A stretch of 64,000 nucleotides of DNA, taken from assembly GCA_951394045.1 (NCBI GenBank), contig OX595999.1, positions 1,240,001-1,304,000 of the forward strand. Reading direction: 5' to 3'. Source of the stretch: Nitzschia sp. DOCU1 (Eukaryota > Bacillariophyta > Bacillariophyceae > Bacillariales > Bacillariaceae). Below are positions 33,981-45,364 of this stretch, piece by piece. The position numbers were made by a program, and so were the translations under genes. Numbering within the stretch: the first letter of the stretch is position 1; every line of letters begins with the position of its first letter. A model generated the notes under the pieces. The model did no database searches. It was not told the DNA's origin and saw nothing but the letters and a program-made list of their open reading frames with translations.

Positions 33981-35224
33981 GGGCCCATTCTACCGGAATG
34001 CGCGCATGATGGCCGTGATGGCCGAGCGTCTTGCATACCATCCGTTTTTGGCAAATCTGGGAATTCCCCGGCCAGCCTTTCGGCCATCTTCGATCCCCGA
34101 TCAGTTGACTTGTTTGATTCGATGATGACTTGTTTGATTGCAAGAGTGGAGGGAGGTTCGCCAAGGAACGACGTCGGAAATGCAACGAATTGCAATACGC
34201 AATGACGCCGTCGTCGCAGCAATCAACCATGACAATGATTGAGAATCACAGTACTAATGTCGACAACTACGATGCTACCGTGGTGGAGCGCCCCTTGACG
34301 GAGGATGTACCTATCGTTCGGTACTCGTTTTGCACCTCAAGAAAGTTGACATGTCCATGACCTTCGATTCCAGCCATGCGAATATTCAAGAAAATGACAT
34401 GAATGAACGCATGCACACTACGACCTACTGTACTTTCATGCCGAAAAGATTTTCGAAATGGCATGGGATTTGGTATTGGATGTGATGAATGTGATGCTGT
34501 GTACAAGATTTAGGCTATTGATTCGATTGAAGAAATTTTTGTGCCAGCAGCAGGGACGGGAGGGCACGAGCCGGAAGATCTGATGTGACGAGAGGCTTTG
34601 GCGGATGAAGTGAAAAAGCAAGGATTGTGTGGTATGGAAGTAGTCGAGGTCAGTTCTCCCTATGATCATGTCGATATTACATCGCTCAAGGCCTTGTGGA
34701 TTGCTTATTGTCGATACCTTGCTGAGTGCCATGGTCGTTCATGGAACTATGGACACGCACAAGAGCATTATCGACAAGGCTGTTGTTCCATTCTAGTAGT
34801 AGTAATACAGAGGGAAACAAATCTATTAATACATGAGTTGAAATTCATTCGCAAGGAGTAGACCCTTTGTTACAATACTAATAGCGCCGGTTTTGTTGAA
34901 ACCGAAGCGACAAAGATCGTGGCGCTTTCTTCACTATCACACATCGCTGTAGCTATCCTCTAAAATGATAGATAAGAGATGCTAACGTTGTTACTGTAGC
35001 GATAGAGAAGAGGTGCTGTAGTAAAGAACGATAGCATTTCGTCGTCATTGGTTCATGGTCGCAGGCCGATGACTCACTGGATTGAAGTTCGGCCATCATG
35101 ACCGCGGTGATTGTGTGAAAAACTCCGATAGAACACAACCGCAATAATTGATCTACATTTCCCCGAAACCGGCCGGCGCTCGGCCATCACGGGGATCAAT
35201 TTTTTCGTCCGGTAGAATGGGCCC
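33981..35224. mobile_element. Non-autonomous PIF/Harbinger-like DNA transposon
   Basis: Terminal inverted repeats GGGCCCATTCTACCGGA (33981-33997) and its exact complement (35208-35224) are followed inward, after the same 16-nt spacing, by a second perfect pair, CGTGATGGCCGAGCG (34014-34028) and its complement (35177-35191). The element is flanked by a 3-bp direct repeat, TGA at 33978-33980 and at 35225-35227. Termini beginning GG(G)CC and a 3-bp target duplication point to the PIF/Harbinger superfamily. The 1244-bp interior has no transposase-like frame. It lies between the 3' ends of polyubiquitin and the next gene. Confidence 0.82.
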
Positions 35225-35280
35225 TGAGAATTCCTGGTAGCCCATCGCTTCTAGTATGATATTTTACTAAATACGACATA

Positions 35281-36518
35281 CTATTCGGTGCCAAGAATAG
35301 TTGCTTCTTTCAACACCAACCCGTCCTGTTCCGAAGTCCTGATGCCTACATGTTCATGTGGAAAGGATTTGGAGCAACCGGCTAGGCCGCAATCGTATCT
35401 TTCCTCCTCTTCCAGGGGCTTTTGCTGTGTTAAATAGTCCATGAGCGCATCTTCTTCTGGTCGAATGTAGCAAAGTGTATCAAATAGCGGCGGTTGCGAA
35501 CGCAGGACACCGGATTGCTCCAACCACATTTCGACGGCACGCGGCTCAATCGGCCCACCGTCTTCTGCTGATAGACCTCGTAATCGTGGGCAAACATTGA
35601 CAGCTACACCATCCCGAATGGCCACAAGAGCTGGCATGTCGCGATCTGCTTGCAACTGAAGTTGGCCAAATGCCCTTTGCGCAATAGCGGCATCCATGAG
35701 TAGAGTCGATCTGCCGCCACTTCTCAGAAAGATAGTTCCAGGGTGTTTTGTCGCTAGTTCGTTTTCAAGATAGTAATCCAAAGAAGCCGAAGCAATCGAA
35801 TCAGGATCGACCAAATGAAGAACCACAGCTGGTGGGGGAGGTCGTGCAGTATTGGATGCCAAACCCGCCGCCTTGAGGACGCGAGCAGGATGAAGCTGAC
35901 GATGAGTACCATATCCATGCTGCAAGGCTACTTGACGCTTCAAGATTTCAAATTCCAGTTCTGCCCTGCGTTGTTCTTCCAATTCTAAAAGTCCATTGTC
36001 GCCTGGCAGATCCTCGTCCAACAAATAGTCAAATTCGTCGTCCGAATCATCGTCATCCTTTTTATCATTGTCATTGGCGGTCCATTCCTTCTTTTCTTCT
36101 TCCTGTTCAACACCCCGCCCCACTACTACTGGATGCTGCTCTTTGTATTCTGTCAATGCTCGATATTCTCCTTGTCCATCCGAGTTGGGATCGTAGCAAC
36201 AGCGACATCCATCAAAGGCTGGCGTGGTTACCAAATTCCGCCGACGTCGTTCGGCCAATGCTGCCACATCATGGCGTCTCAGAGTGGACGTTAATGCATT
36301 GTATTTTCGATTGGATTCCACCTATCAAACATGAATAATAATCAAGAGTTAGCGATCTAGAAGCATAGAGTATTGCATTCATGGGAGACTTTCTTGAAAC
36401 GCACCTCACGTTGGCAGCACGAGTCCAAGGTCGGGTCAATACCCCCGATCTTGTAGGGGTCCATCTCGACGGGTCCGCCCAGCCCTTCTAGGCTACTACC
36501 TCGATAAGTAGAAGACAT
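35281..36518 (-). CDS. Thioredoxin-fold protein, phosducin/TXNDC9-like
   Basis: Two exons, 36405-36518 and 35281-36321, with an 83-nt intron in phase 0 (GAG/GTGCGT ... TGATAG/GTG), giving 384 aa. The first exon supplies the start (MSSTYRGSSLEG). A basic N-terminal helix and a very acidic stretch (DNDKKDDDDSDDEFDYL) precede a helical region (EQRRAELEFEILKRQVAL). A thioredoxin-like domain follows: VVLHLVDPDS, a central helix, KHPGTIFLRS, and MPALVAIRDGVAV with the cis-Pro position. No CxxC is present, as in phosducin-like proteins, which assist CCT-chaperonin or G-protein folding. The C-terminus has a Cys/His cluster (YDCGLAGCSKSFPHEH). The function is inferred from fold only. Confidence 0.6.
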
Positions 36519-36873
36519 GGTGATGATGATGTTCAGGATATGTATCGTTCAATGCCAGTCAAAGTGAAGACGAGGACGCAGGATGTGCATTGACTGCTTT
36601 TGCGGCTCACCATGGTGAGACAAACGATTGTGCGGTGCGGAACGCCGTTTCGAAATTCGCCGAAATTTGAGGTGGTCATCGTAGTCAAACAGTCTGTCCG
36701 CCACCAATCTCTTCGTCATTTGTTCTCCACGTGGCGGTTGGGCGCCGACTCTCTATCATCTTTCGCCACAGTACTGTACGGTTTAAGGCCAACTCTCTCT
36801 CTAGCTCGCAGCAAGAAGCGTCGTATCAATACCAAAACACTTTCACTTGGGCTATGTAGTATCTACTAGAAGT
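36519..36873. other. Short intergenic region
   Basis: 355 nt between the thioredoxin-fold gene start and the ClpR-like gene stop. Nothing recognisable is seen. Confidence 0.5.
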
Positions 36874-37917
36874 TTATCCCTTCAAAATCTCTGGGCCATC
36901 ATCATTGTCTTTCTTCTTCTCGTCCTTCCTTTGTTGCGTCTGTTGACTGCCCCAGCCACCCTTGCCCTCCATTCCCTGGTATTTTTGCTCATCGTCACCT
37001 TCAAAGGCTCCTAGGTCGGCATCTTGTCCTCGGGCCGCTCGCTTCAGGGGTGATGGTAGCAATACTTGATCAATAAGTCCATATTGGACGGCCTCATCTG
37101 ACGTTAGATAAAAGTCGCGTCGGAGATCATTCTGGATACGTTCCACAGGTTGACCAGTCAGCTTGGATAGCTCCTTTTCCACACGGTCATTACAAGCCTT
37201 GATATTCTTGACTTCTAAGACAATATCCACAGCTTGTCCTCGCACCGGCTGATCCAAACCCGTTCGTTGCAACAAGAATCGAGAATTGGGCATGGCCGAG
37301 CGCTTTCCTTTGGTTCCCGCCGCACACAAAAAGGCACCCATTCCAGTACACAATCCCAAATTGACGGTTTCAATATCACACATTTCCTTGGTTTGTTGAA
37401 GTAAGTCATAAATTGCCAGGGAGGGTCTCAGGAGTGCGCCAGGCACGTTGAAGTAAATAGAAATATCGCGTCGAGGATCTTCCTTGCGCATCCACAAAAT
37501 AATACTAATAATTTCGTTGGCAGCCTCATCGTCAATAAACTTTCCAATCATCAAAGTCCGGTCTCGGTACATGGCCGAATACAAATCAATAAACCGAGCG
37601 ACTTCGGAACCACGGGGCTAGAGTGTGAAGAAACAAGGAATAGTAGTGAGGCAAACGTTACAATGGACAGCAGTAGTAACAATCCTCTTGCTTCAACGTA
37701 CTTTCCATGGAACCATGGGTGTTTGATTAGGCATTCGGATGGTCTCTCGAGTTGTCATTCGAGTCACTTCCTTTTGAGTCAGGATCGGCTTTTCGGGGAC
37801 AAAGAGCCCTTCCTTTTTGTAGCTGTTGAGATCATTGAGAGAAAAGGCATGACACGTTGTGGCCGCCAAGGACGCTAGCAACAGCGCCGATAAGGAAAAA
37901 TCAGAAAGGAACTTCAT
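36874..37917 (-). CDS. ClpR-like inactive ClpP-family subunit, plastid-targeted
   Basis: Two exons, 37702-37917 and 36874-37617, are joined in phase 0 (AAA/GTACGT ... CTCTAG/CCC), giving about 319 aa. The first exon encodes a signal peptide ending TTCHAFSLND; Phe at +1 marks a bipartite plastid presequence. The body is a ClpP fold (ISIYFNVPGALLRPSLAIYD, GMGAFLCAAGTKGKRSAMPN, LTGQPVERIQNDLRRDFYLT). The nucleophile motif GxAASMG reads GLCTGMG, so the Ser is Gly. The catalytic His motif (MIHQP in ClpP) reads LLQRT, so the His is Gln. It is therefore a ClpR-type structural subunit, expected to join active ClpP in the plastid Clp protease ring. The C-terminal extension is Gln/Lys-rich. Confidence 0.85.
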
Positions 37918-38553
37918 TTTCCAGAAAGTAGTGCGATGGATCTTAGCAGTTGCAGCGGCGTCGCGACGCCACTATCCAGTCTCGCCCGCCATGGCCATCA
38001 CGCCTCTCGAGCAAACAAACAGCTGGAAGGAGAAGAGAGTTCCGAGAGGCACGCCACGAGCGACGTCATGGTGAGCGCTCCATCTGCGAGCTCTTTCTTC
38101 CAACCTCTGCTGGCCGGCCATGCTCGCGTGCATCCGTGACTCCCAAAGTCGGGATTCGGCACAGTGGATACTCTCCAAGCAAGGCCCTAAAAGCTCGCCT
38201 GCGTCAGTGCTACTGTAGTCATAGCAATGCTCATATCTCCATCCGCTACTACCAACCATACCCTCTACGTCAGGAAGGAGTGGCGGATCGAACCACAAGA
38301 TCGTGTGAAAGTACTAGTAGTTAAGTGTTTCGTCTGCCTGGCGCTCTACTACGCTACCTATCAAGGGCCGCCCCAGTGGTAGGAAACAGGAAATCATAGA
38401 TTGAGTAGATGGGATTCCATTCAAATGCACGATATACTCATAGCTAGCTTCGTACCTGGTACAGCAAGTAGAGCACAAACTTTATATAATCTATGTACAA
38501 TTTTCTACCGATAAATGTAGTTGATAGGAAGCAAAACTGGGAGCGGGTGTCTG
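37918..38553. other. Intergenic, no gene seen
   Basis: 636 nt upstream of the ClpR-like gene and downstream of the RRM gene; both genes are on the minus strand. No coding frame or repeat stands out. Confidence 0.5.
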
Positions 38554-40125
38554 TTACCGAAAGAACATGTCCAAATCTCGTTGATCGTTCCTTCGCTTCC
38601 GTCTGTTTTCATTTCTTCGGTAACGTTTATCCTTGTTGCCTCGGCGCTTATTGCTGTTGCTGCTGTCAGCCTTGCGGGTGTCTATCGGGACTTCCACCAG
38701 AGAATCGTCCAGCGGTTCCGTCGGTATACCCCACAAGTCGGCAAGCTCCTTGGCCATGGCTTTTGCCTTGATGCGTTCTCCCTCAAAAACACCCAAGCTC
38801 AAGACTGGCAATCGAGATATCGGTTCTTTTACCCACGAGTCTTGGTCGGTGAACGTGATGGTGTACTCTAAAGAGGTTTCGACTTCGTCTGGATCTGCAG
38901 TCACAATGTCCAGATCTGATTCCATTTCCGTCTCATCATCGTCATCAAACCCACACTCATCATCATCAACATTATTTGCCTCCTCTTCTTCTTCGTCCTC
39001 CATAATAGAGAGACTCTGGCAATTATCTTCTCGATAGTCTCGTCGCAATGCCATCCCAGCATTGGCAGCAGCTGTTAGAATCTGAGTCTTCCACTTGATC
39101 ATAAAGTCATCCACCAGCTCGTCTCCTACAGCACCCATCAAACGTAAAGGACTCAAATCTACAACCAGACAATCCAGAGGCGAACGCTTGCCTCCAGCCC
39201 CCGTTGCCTTGCATAATACAATTTGAGGAACGTTTCGTTCGTCACAATATTGTCGATGTGCACACGCCAATGCATTCGTTTTACGTCCTCGACTGCTCCC
39301 TCGTCCTTCTAGAACCAAATAGCCACGTCGAGCGGCTCGTAATAGTTCATCTTGGTGAGCCGAATTCAAGGGAAATTCCAATTGAGATTCCAATTTCTTC
39401 TTTTCTTCTTGCTGCTTGTGTTTCCGTTGTTCTCGAATCGCCGCATCAGCCTCCTTTTGATCCACGCGAGCAATGCTTCGCAACGAGTTTACATTACTAG
39501 AACTGGTGCTTGGCTTTTTGGCGGCGCCTACAACGTAGCTGACCATGCGTTCGGGGACTTTGACTCGTCCCATCTTGGGGTGATCGCGGATAGGTTCCAC
39601 CTTGAGAGTGTGACCTAAAAAGTCGACACCATGGAATCTCATAATGGCAGCCTAGTTCAAACAAAATTATCGTGAGTACATGGAAATAGTACGTTTGTGG
39701 AGAGCCCCATAATCACTAGTATGACTCACCTCCTTTTCTTGTTTGGTCAAAAATGTGACAAAGCCATATCGAAGGCTGGTATAATTAGGCTTTCGTGCCA
39801 CACAGGCCGGTACACTGTGAAGTTGGGAGACAGCTTGAAAGAGATTGGATAAATCTTCATCCTTGCAAAATTCGCACAAATTGCCCACAAAGAGGGTCGT
39901 GTCCATCATGGAGTCTGGAAGAGGGACCATTTCATAGCGTTCTCCCCCCACCATGAGTTCCATCATATCAGCATCCCGCAGATTGTAAAACAGAGGTGTC
40001 AACAGTGCAGGCGCAGAACTACTTGGGCATTGTAGACCAGATCTTCGCAATGCTATTGACTGGAATCCTCGAGAGGACTCGAGCAATAAGAACAGCGACA
40101 ACAACGAAAGGTAGGAGGACGCCAT
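38554..40125 (-). CDS. RRM RNA-binding protein, probably plastid-targeted
   Basis: Two exons, 39730-40125 and 38554-39651, are joined in phase 0 (GAG/GTGAGT ... GAACTAG/GCT), giving about 497 aa. The ATG at 40125 starts a signal peptide ending ESSRGFQS, with Phe at +1 followed by Arg/Ser-rich residues, the plastid type of presequence. One RRM spans the splice: RNP2 is LFVGNL, RNP1 is RYGFVTF, and the last strand continues in exon 2 (AAIMRFHGVDFLGHTLKVEP). The next 130 residues look folded (LLRAARRGYLVLEGRG, PLDCLVVDLSPLRLMG). A long acidic block and a very basic Arg/Lys/Asn tail follow. A role in plastid RNA metabolism is an inference. Confidence 0.75.
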
Positions 40126-40908
40126 GGCGGGAGAGCTGTTGCACAAGGGCAAAACTATAGTTCAATGACCTGAATGCGGGAATTTGCGTGTGCTGGAGGG
40201 GCGAAGGGGGGTATTTGAAACCAGTGCAATCTTTCGACGTATTCTCTGTGACCGTGGAGGCAATGCTGAATGATCTACGGTTTCGGTGTCTGCCTTGCAG
40301 CTGGACGACACCATTGACGATGGCTTTTTGTCATTGAAAAAATTCTGTTTCAGATTCGAACTTGCGAGAATTGAATCTCGGGGCAAAAACAACACCGCCG
40401 TGTGTCGAACGCACTGCAGCTGGCTTCAACAGCGCAAGTCGCCTACATCGTCATCGCTTCGAGCGTGGCGCGGCAAAGGCCTCCCTCCAACGACACGAAC
40501 GAATGAGTGTAAAAATGACGCCTGCCAATCAAATGCTCCCACCGAACCGCTCGACATTCGTCTGTCGTACTTGGTACTAAATCTACATACGACCATTTTG
40601 GATCCACCCGATCAAAACTGCAATCAGAATAGAACTTTTGCGAGTCCCGATCGACTCCGCGTTTTGCGTCACTCTATCCGAGCACATTCACCAGTTTGTG
40701 ATAGAAAGATAAAGCCATACGAGTCATTCTGTGACGATAGCGGCGCAAAAAATCGATATGCAGGATTTGACGATGATGGATGTCCAAAAGAAGACCATCG
40801 AAGACTTCTATTGCTTTTACACACCATCACCCTTTGCAACACCACCCGTGCCACCTATCAACTCTTCCTTCCTACGACTAGAGATAGTAAGCTACAACAC
40901 TTTGCACA
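40126..40908. other. Divergent intergenic region (RRM / TPR genes)
   Basis: 783 nt between two start codons pointing apart. A 208-codon plus-strand open frame runs through it to 40912 but has the composition of non-coding DNA and no recognisable domain. Confidence 0.5.
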
Positions 40909-42248
40909 ATGAGAATTAATGACAATAATGACGACTCTTTGTCCTGGGTCACGTTGAAAGAACAGGGGAAATCCGCCTTTGAGCGAGGCGACTACCACGC
41001 AGCGATCTCCAAGTACGGTCTAGCCTTGCAGCCAGATCGACATTGTCCTGCCGCCGAACGTCAAATTATTTTGAGTAACCTGGTGGCTGCTCGTCTCAAA
41101 ATTGGGGGACCCGCACAGGCAGAAGCGGCAGTCGAGAATGCCAAACAGGTGAGTAAAAGAGAATAGTAGGATTTGGCATGTCCGTGCTCCAAAATTTGGC
41201 GTCGGTGCCTAATAGGATTGACCTTTTTTCTCTCCAGTGTGTGGCGTTGAACGATCGATGGGCCAAGGGACATGTTCGATTGGCATCTGCCTACATTGCG
41301 TTGGGAGGTCATTCCAACGATGCTTGTAATTCGTTACAGCGTGCCTTGCAATTGGATCCTGGATATCCATCCGCGAGAGAAATGTTGGTCCGTGAGTTGC
41401 GAAGAGAACATGCCAATCGTGCGGCTGGAGCAGCCAGCAATAGCAGCAGTAGTAGTAGTCCGCCGCAACCATCGGCTCCCCCCGAACAATTTGATGATCA
41501 GGATTACAACAGGAGTGACAGCACGGCATCCAATGTTCCACAGGAGCCACAGCCACAACAACCACAGCCGAGACAGCGGGCACCGCAAAATCCCTACCAA
41601 GATCAACCACCACTTGATGATCGAATTTCTTTGCAGGATCGGATTTCATTTCATTACAATCGAGCAAAAATGTGGTACTTTTCTCAATCCGATGACGTCA
41701 GGACCGTATTGAAGGTACTTTTAGGGTTGTTATGCTTGTATGTTGCCTTTGGAGGAAGATTTGGATTGGAAAACCTTGGAAGGGGCAATCGACCACAGCG
41801 GGGTAATTATCATTCGGGAAACGCCTACGATCAATATTATGAGGGACAACGCCGAAGCACGACGAGTGAAACGAGACGAGGGGACTATTCCTATCAAGCG
41901 ACTACACAAGACCGTGACTACAACAGCTATGGAAGTGCCTCGTCAGGCCGCCATCGTGACGACTACTCTTCGAGCTACTACGACAATTACTCCTCCCGCC
42001 AATCTCGTCGAGGAAACAGTGGATCATTTTCCTTTCACATGCCGAACTTGTTTGACGGAAGCCTCCAAAGTATGATGATTCTCGCAGCTATTGCTTACAT
42101 GTGCCATCGAAATGGAGTGAATCCCATGCAGATTCTAATCTTTTTGAACATGATGAATGGAGGGGGGCGGCGCCATCATCGCAGGGGGATGTTTGGGTAC
42201 GGCGGTGGCATGGGCGGTATGGGGGGATTTAGACGGCGGAGGTGGTAA
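40909..42248 (+). CDS. TPR protein with membrane-anchor-like C-terminal half
   Basis: Two exons, 40909-41148 and 41238-42248 (CAG/GTGAGT ... CTCCAG/TGT, phase 0), giving 416 aa. The N-terminal 125 residues form a three-repeat TPR domain of the co-chaperone type (LKEQGKSAFERGDYHAAISKY, HVRLASAYIALGGHSND, LQRALQLDPGYPSAREML). A Ser/Pro/Gln-rich linker follows. One hydrophobic segment (VLKVLLGLLCLYVAFGG) is a likely membrane span, and a second lies near the end (MMILAAIAYMCHRNG). Between them is an Arg/Tyr/Ser-rich region and the tail is Gly/Met/Arg-rich. It may be a membrane-anchored TPR adaptor for Hsp70/Hsp90 clients, but this is inference. Confidence 0.72.
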
Positions 42249-42742
42249 CAACGAAGGAATAACACGCTATAATCTTTGAGCTATGCATATTCGATTTTTC
42301 TCTACTTTGGCACGAGGCCTTATTTCAGATTGCAACACAACACGTCTGCATTGTTGGGAAACACTTCTGAATCCGCGAAGGCGGTTACGACACCAGTTGT
42401 AGGACTAGGAACGGGCTTTTCGACGTAACACAACTACTACTACATTTTGTGTAGTAGGCGGCTCTCTACAAAGCAGGGGACGAACTCTAGTAGCCGCCAA
42501 GCAAACGGAATGGTCTCGAGCTGTTTGTGCGCCCATTGCTACTATTGAGGTCGTTTTATTCCAATCCCATTCCAATCACGTTTTCCTCGTTGACGCTTTT
42601 TTCTGCACGATCTTTTCAATTCGAAAATTCCGCATCGACCATGGCAACGCCCTTCGACATTGTCTTGGTCCACTTCCATTAGACTGACATTCTACTATAC
42701 GCATTCTCATTAGAAGCTTCATAAGACACTCGAAAATCCAGA
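42249..42742. other. Intergenic, no gene seen
   Basis: 494 nt between the TPR gene and the broken small gene. A CTACTACTAC/GTAGTAG-type short inverted run lies near 42430-42455 (ACAACTACTACTACATTTTG then TGTAGTAGG). Nothing else is noted. Confidence 0.45.
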
Positions 42743-43144
42743 ATGAAGACATTTCGACAACCCAGAGATTCAAGAAGACGTTGGATTTCTCCCATAGCCG
42801 CGCTGGCTCTCGTTGCTTTTTGTGTGCACCATGTCGTCGGTTTCGCCTTCATGAACGAGCTGTCACAATCTTCCTTTCGCCAACTTTCTACAAGGACTTT
42901 TTTCATGTCATGTGAGTCATTGCCCGCGCCAAGAAGATGATGGATCCTCAAGACTACAACCGAGTTGTCGAGCAAAAGATGAAACAAGAAGGTGTGACCC
43001 GCCAACAAGCCTAGGATGAATACAATGTGTTTCTAGAGAATCCCAGCTTCTACTATGCTCTTGACAAGAAAGAAGAATACTACAAATCGCTGGGTTACAA
43101 AGAAATTTTGAGGGCATGATCGGCGAAGCCGAGGAGCCTCCTTG
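42743..43144 (+). pseudogene. Broken small gene with plastid-type presequence
   Basis: The frame starts with a signal peptide (ISPIAALALVAFCVHHVVG) followed by FAF, a plastid-type cleavage context, and stops at 42940. Immediately after, in another frame, a coherent peptide continues: MMDPQDYNRVVEQKMKQEG, then an in-frame TAG (43012-43014), then DEYNVFLENPSFYYAL and YYKSLGYKE. A last in-frame tail (FEGMIGEAEEPP, stop near 43144) is reached only after another shift. One stop and two frame changes within 400 nt mean that the gene is dead or that the sequence has errors. The product family is not recognised. Confidence 0.6.
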
Positions 43145-43250
43145 ACGACACTTTCAAACCGAAAATGTGACACTACGCTTCCAACGCTGTCACGTGGCCG
43201 TGTATCTTTTGATGTGTCGTGCCCCAAAGGTGTTTGACGAAGTATCTCGT

Positions 43251-43823
43251 TCAATTTGGGCGTCTCGGGTGTCGGAAACGGGAGAAAAAGCCCTTTGGCG
43301 CCTGCGGGGTGCTTTCCGGCATCGTCTCATTCATGTTGGCAACGGAGGAAAGAAAGCAATTGATTCGCACTTGACCATCGCCTACATACTCGCACCCACA
43401 GCTCTTCAGATTCCCTTCCATGGTGGCGAAGGTCAGAGAGGAGCCTGTCACGAGGCATGCAATGCTGTCGGGCGTTATGACTTCGCAATAGGAGCAGGAC
43501 GTCTCATCAGACCCCGTACAGGAGCAGTCATAGTTAGGCAAAGCGCTGCAAGACGACAACGATTCTTGGCAGCCCATGTTGCGTTCCATTTCAGGGCCAC
43601 CACAAATATACTCTGAGGAGGACGTTGTGCTGCACACAGGCTGAGATACGAGTTGACGACGGAGGAAGGGATGCCCGACTTCATCGTGTGGCTTCGAGGC
43701 AGTTATTCCCCGCGGATTTTCTTCCATAAACGCGGCCTCATCTGATACTAGTAGCTCGGCGTTCTGGTCTTGGATTAGCAAATGAGCAACTACTAGCGTC
43801 AAGTAGATACGAAACATAATCAT
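43251..43823 (-). CDS. Secreted Cys-rich protein, unknown
   Basis: Single exon, 190 aa (a second ATG at 43817 would give 188). A signal peptide occupies about residues 1-23 (FRIYLTLVVAHLLIQ). A short pro-like region follows, then a Cys-rich domain with 14 Cys between residues 65 and 160 (CSTTSSSEYICGG, NYDCSCTGSDETSCSYCEV, LKSCGCEYVGDGQVRINC), and a basic tail (GFFSRFRHPRRPN). It is probably disulfide-bonded and extracellular or cell-wall associated. No family is recognised and no enzymatic motif is visible. Confidence 0.65.
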   Translation of the reverse strand: MIMFRIYLTLVVAHLLIQDQNAELLVSDEAAFMEENPRGITASKPHDEVGHPFLRRQLVSQPVCSTTSSSEYICGGPEMERNMGCQESLSSCSALPNYDCSCTGSDETSCSYCEVITPDSIACLVTGSSLTFATMEGNLKSCGCEYVGDGQVRINCFLSSVANMNETMPESTPQAPKGFFSRFRHPRRPN

Positions 43824-44436
43824 TGTAGCTTGAGGCGTCGATGATGGTCTCCGTTGTGAAGCGATAAGAACAACTTTTCTCGTTAGTAGATTTTATGTCT
43901 GTATTCTTGCATCGGATCGCGCATGCAATCATTCATTGGTAGTGTCATGTGGGCTAACAATCAAGCGAGTAAAACGTGGTCAAACTCTACTAGATGAAAT
44001 ATGCACGACTACTACGCGCCACCAGGTCAACTAGAGAGGAATAGAGAGAGCGGCGACATGCACATGAAGAAAGCGGTCCGTTAGTAGCGACGTCATATTT
44101 GAGCACGCTGATGTCACGAGGCGCAAAAGGAATATCGTGACCGAATTGATTCACGAATGGTGACGAACAAGGAAAGTTGAGCAACCCACGATTCCCAATC
44201 GTGCAATATTCCAACCAGTTGCGATGCAGCGTCCTTGCAGACCAGCCGTCCTCTATTTCCACTAACGGCAGTTGAAGAAAAGGAAAGCCAATAGCCCGGG
44301 CGTGGCAGAAAACCGATGGCCAAGACGCTTGGCCATCGAGGGCCAAGATATTGTACCATGGCCATCATGGGCAAGACTTCATTCGGGATTGGCATGCTCG
44401 ATACCGGTCCGTGGCTCCCCTGGGGAGACCATGAAA
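43824..44436. other. Intergenic, with one perfect palindrome
   Basis: No gene is seen. A perfect 10-bp stem with a 3-nt loop, GATGGCCAAG-ACG-CTTGGCCATC, lies at 44317-44339, and more CCAAG/GGCCATC repeats follow it. Confidence 0.5.
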
Positions 44437-44473
44437 ATCAATGGCGCGGTGGGGTAGGGGCCCTGCCGGCGCC

Positions 44474-45004
44474 CCAAGGGTACGAAGTGAAGAACCGAAT
44501 ATAAGAAAATTTCGCGATGAGGAGTTGGCCGTTATTTGACTTAGAGATAACCGGTAAAGCACGCGCGCTATTTGACTCGTAATCTGGGGAAAAGACGAGG
44601 AACTGGCTGCCGGCTCGGAACACCCCCCCGAAGTCGAAACAGCTTGTTTTTCTGTCGTTGTAGAGATTATGGCGCCGAAGGCTGCTGGAGGGATGTGATA
44701 GCGCAGTAGAAAGGGATGTTAGACATTGATGGATGTAGTGGTGATGTTGTGTTAATAGAGAATATGGTTGTCGAAGTAGCGGTGTTACCCGTCGTTGTCG
44801 CATCGAAACGGCCATTGTCCTGCCGCCAGTCGATCGTGGCCCTCGTCGATTTCGAGACTTTTATTACCTGCTCTCGCGCTGTTAGTCAATGAGATTCCGA
44901 AATAACCAAGTTTTCTAAATAAAAGCTTATGGGGTTTCGTGAATGTTTGTTGCAAAGAGCGCACCGTAGGTCTCATTTATCGCAGGGAGGGTACATTTCG
45001 TAGG
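44474..45004. other. Non-coding 5' part of the inverted-repeat segment
   Basis: 531 nt between the left inverted repeat and the RING gene. No gene is seen. Confidence 0.45.
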
Positions 45005-45364
45005 ATGACAGTCGAAGAAGAAGAAGAAGTTGCTCGCGGTTCTGGGACGAGGTTGGATCCCATCTATTTTGCGGCAATGGAGGTGGAAGAAGTGGCGCGT
45101 GGCAGCGGCACGCAATCGAACCCTATTTATTTCGTTCCATTGGACGTAGGGGCGATTCAATCGAATCAAATTCAAGTCGCTTTGATCAACCGCGAACAGT
45201 GTGCGATTTGCTACGAGGAGATGGAGCCGGTGAGGGATATCGTTGTGAACCCCAACAGTTGTGCCCACGAGTTTCACCTTATTTGTTTTGAAACTTGGCA
45301 GAGGACACACCCTACTTGCCCACTTTGTAGACAGCAGGTCAGGTTTGTTTTGTATGTAGTTTAA
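45005..45364 (+). CDS. RING-H2 finger protein, small (119 aa)
   Basis: Start at ATG 45005; the frame is open further upstream but has no earlier ATG. After an acidic run, a 24-residue unit is repeated twice (EVARGSGTRLDPIYF and EVARGSGTQSNPIYF). A RING-H2 domain follows: CAIC, then CAHEFHLIC, then CPLC, which supplies the C3H2C3 set. The protein ends nine residues after the last Cys with a hydrophobic tail (RFVLYVV). RING-H2 proteins are usually E3 ubiquitin ligases; with no substrate domain the target is unknown. The unusual tail recurs in the RING protein at 52541-52768, inside the Helitron-like element, suggesting a shared family of mobile-element-borne RING proteins. Confidence 0.75.
   Translation: MTVEEEEEVARGSGTRLDPIYFAAMEVEEVARGSGTQSNPIYFVPLDVGAIQSNQIQVALINREQCAICYEEMEPVRDIVVNPNSCAHEFHLICFETWQRTHPTCPLCRQQVRFVLYVV

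Noticed and set aside
40286..40912. 208-codon plus-strand frame
   Set aside because: It ends inside the start of the TPR gene, lies in the divergent promoter region and has no recognisable motif.
44317..44339. Perfect 10-bp palindrome as a transposon end
   Set aside because: A short isolated hairpin with no partner, target duplication or element attached.
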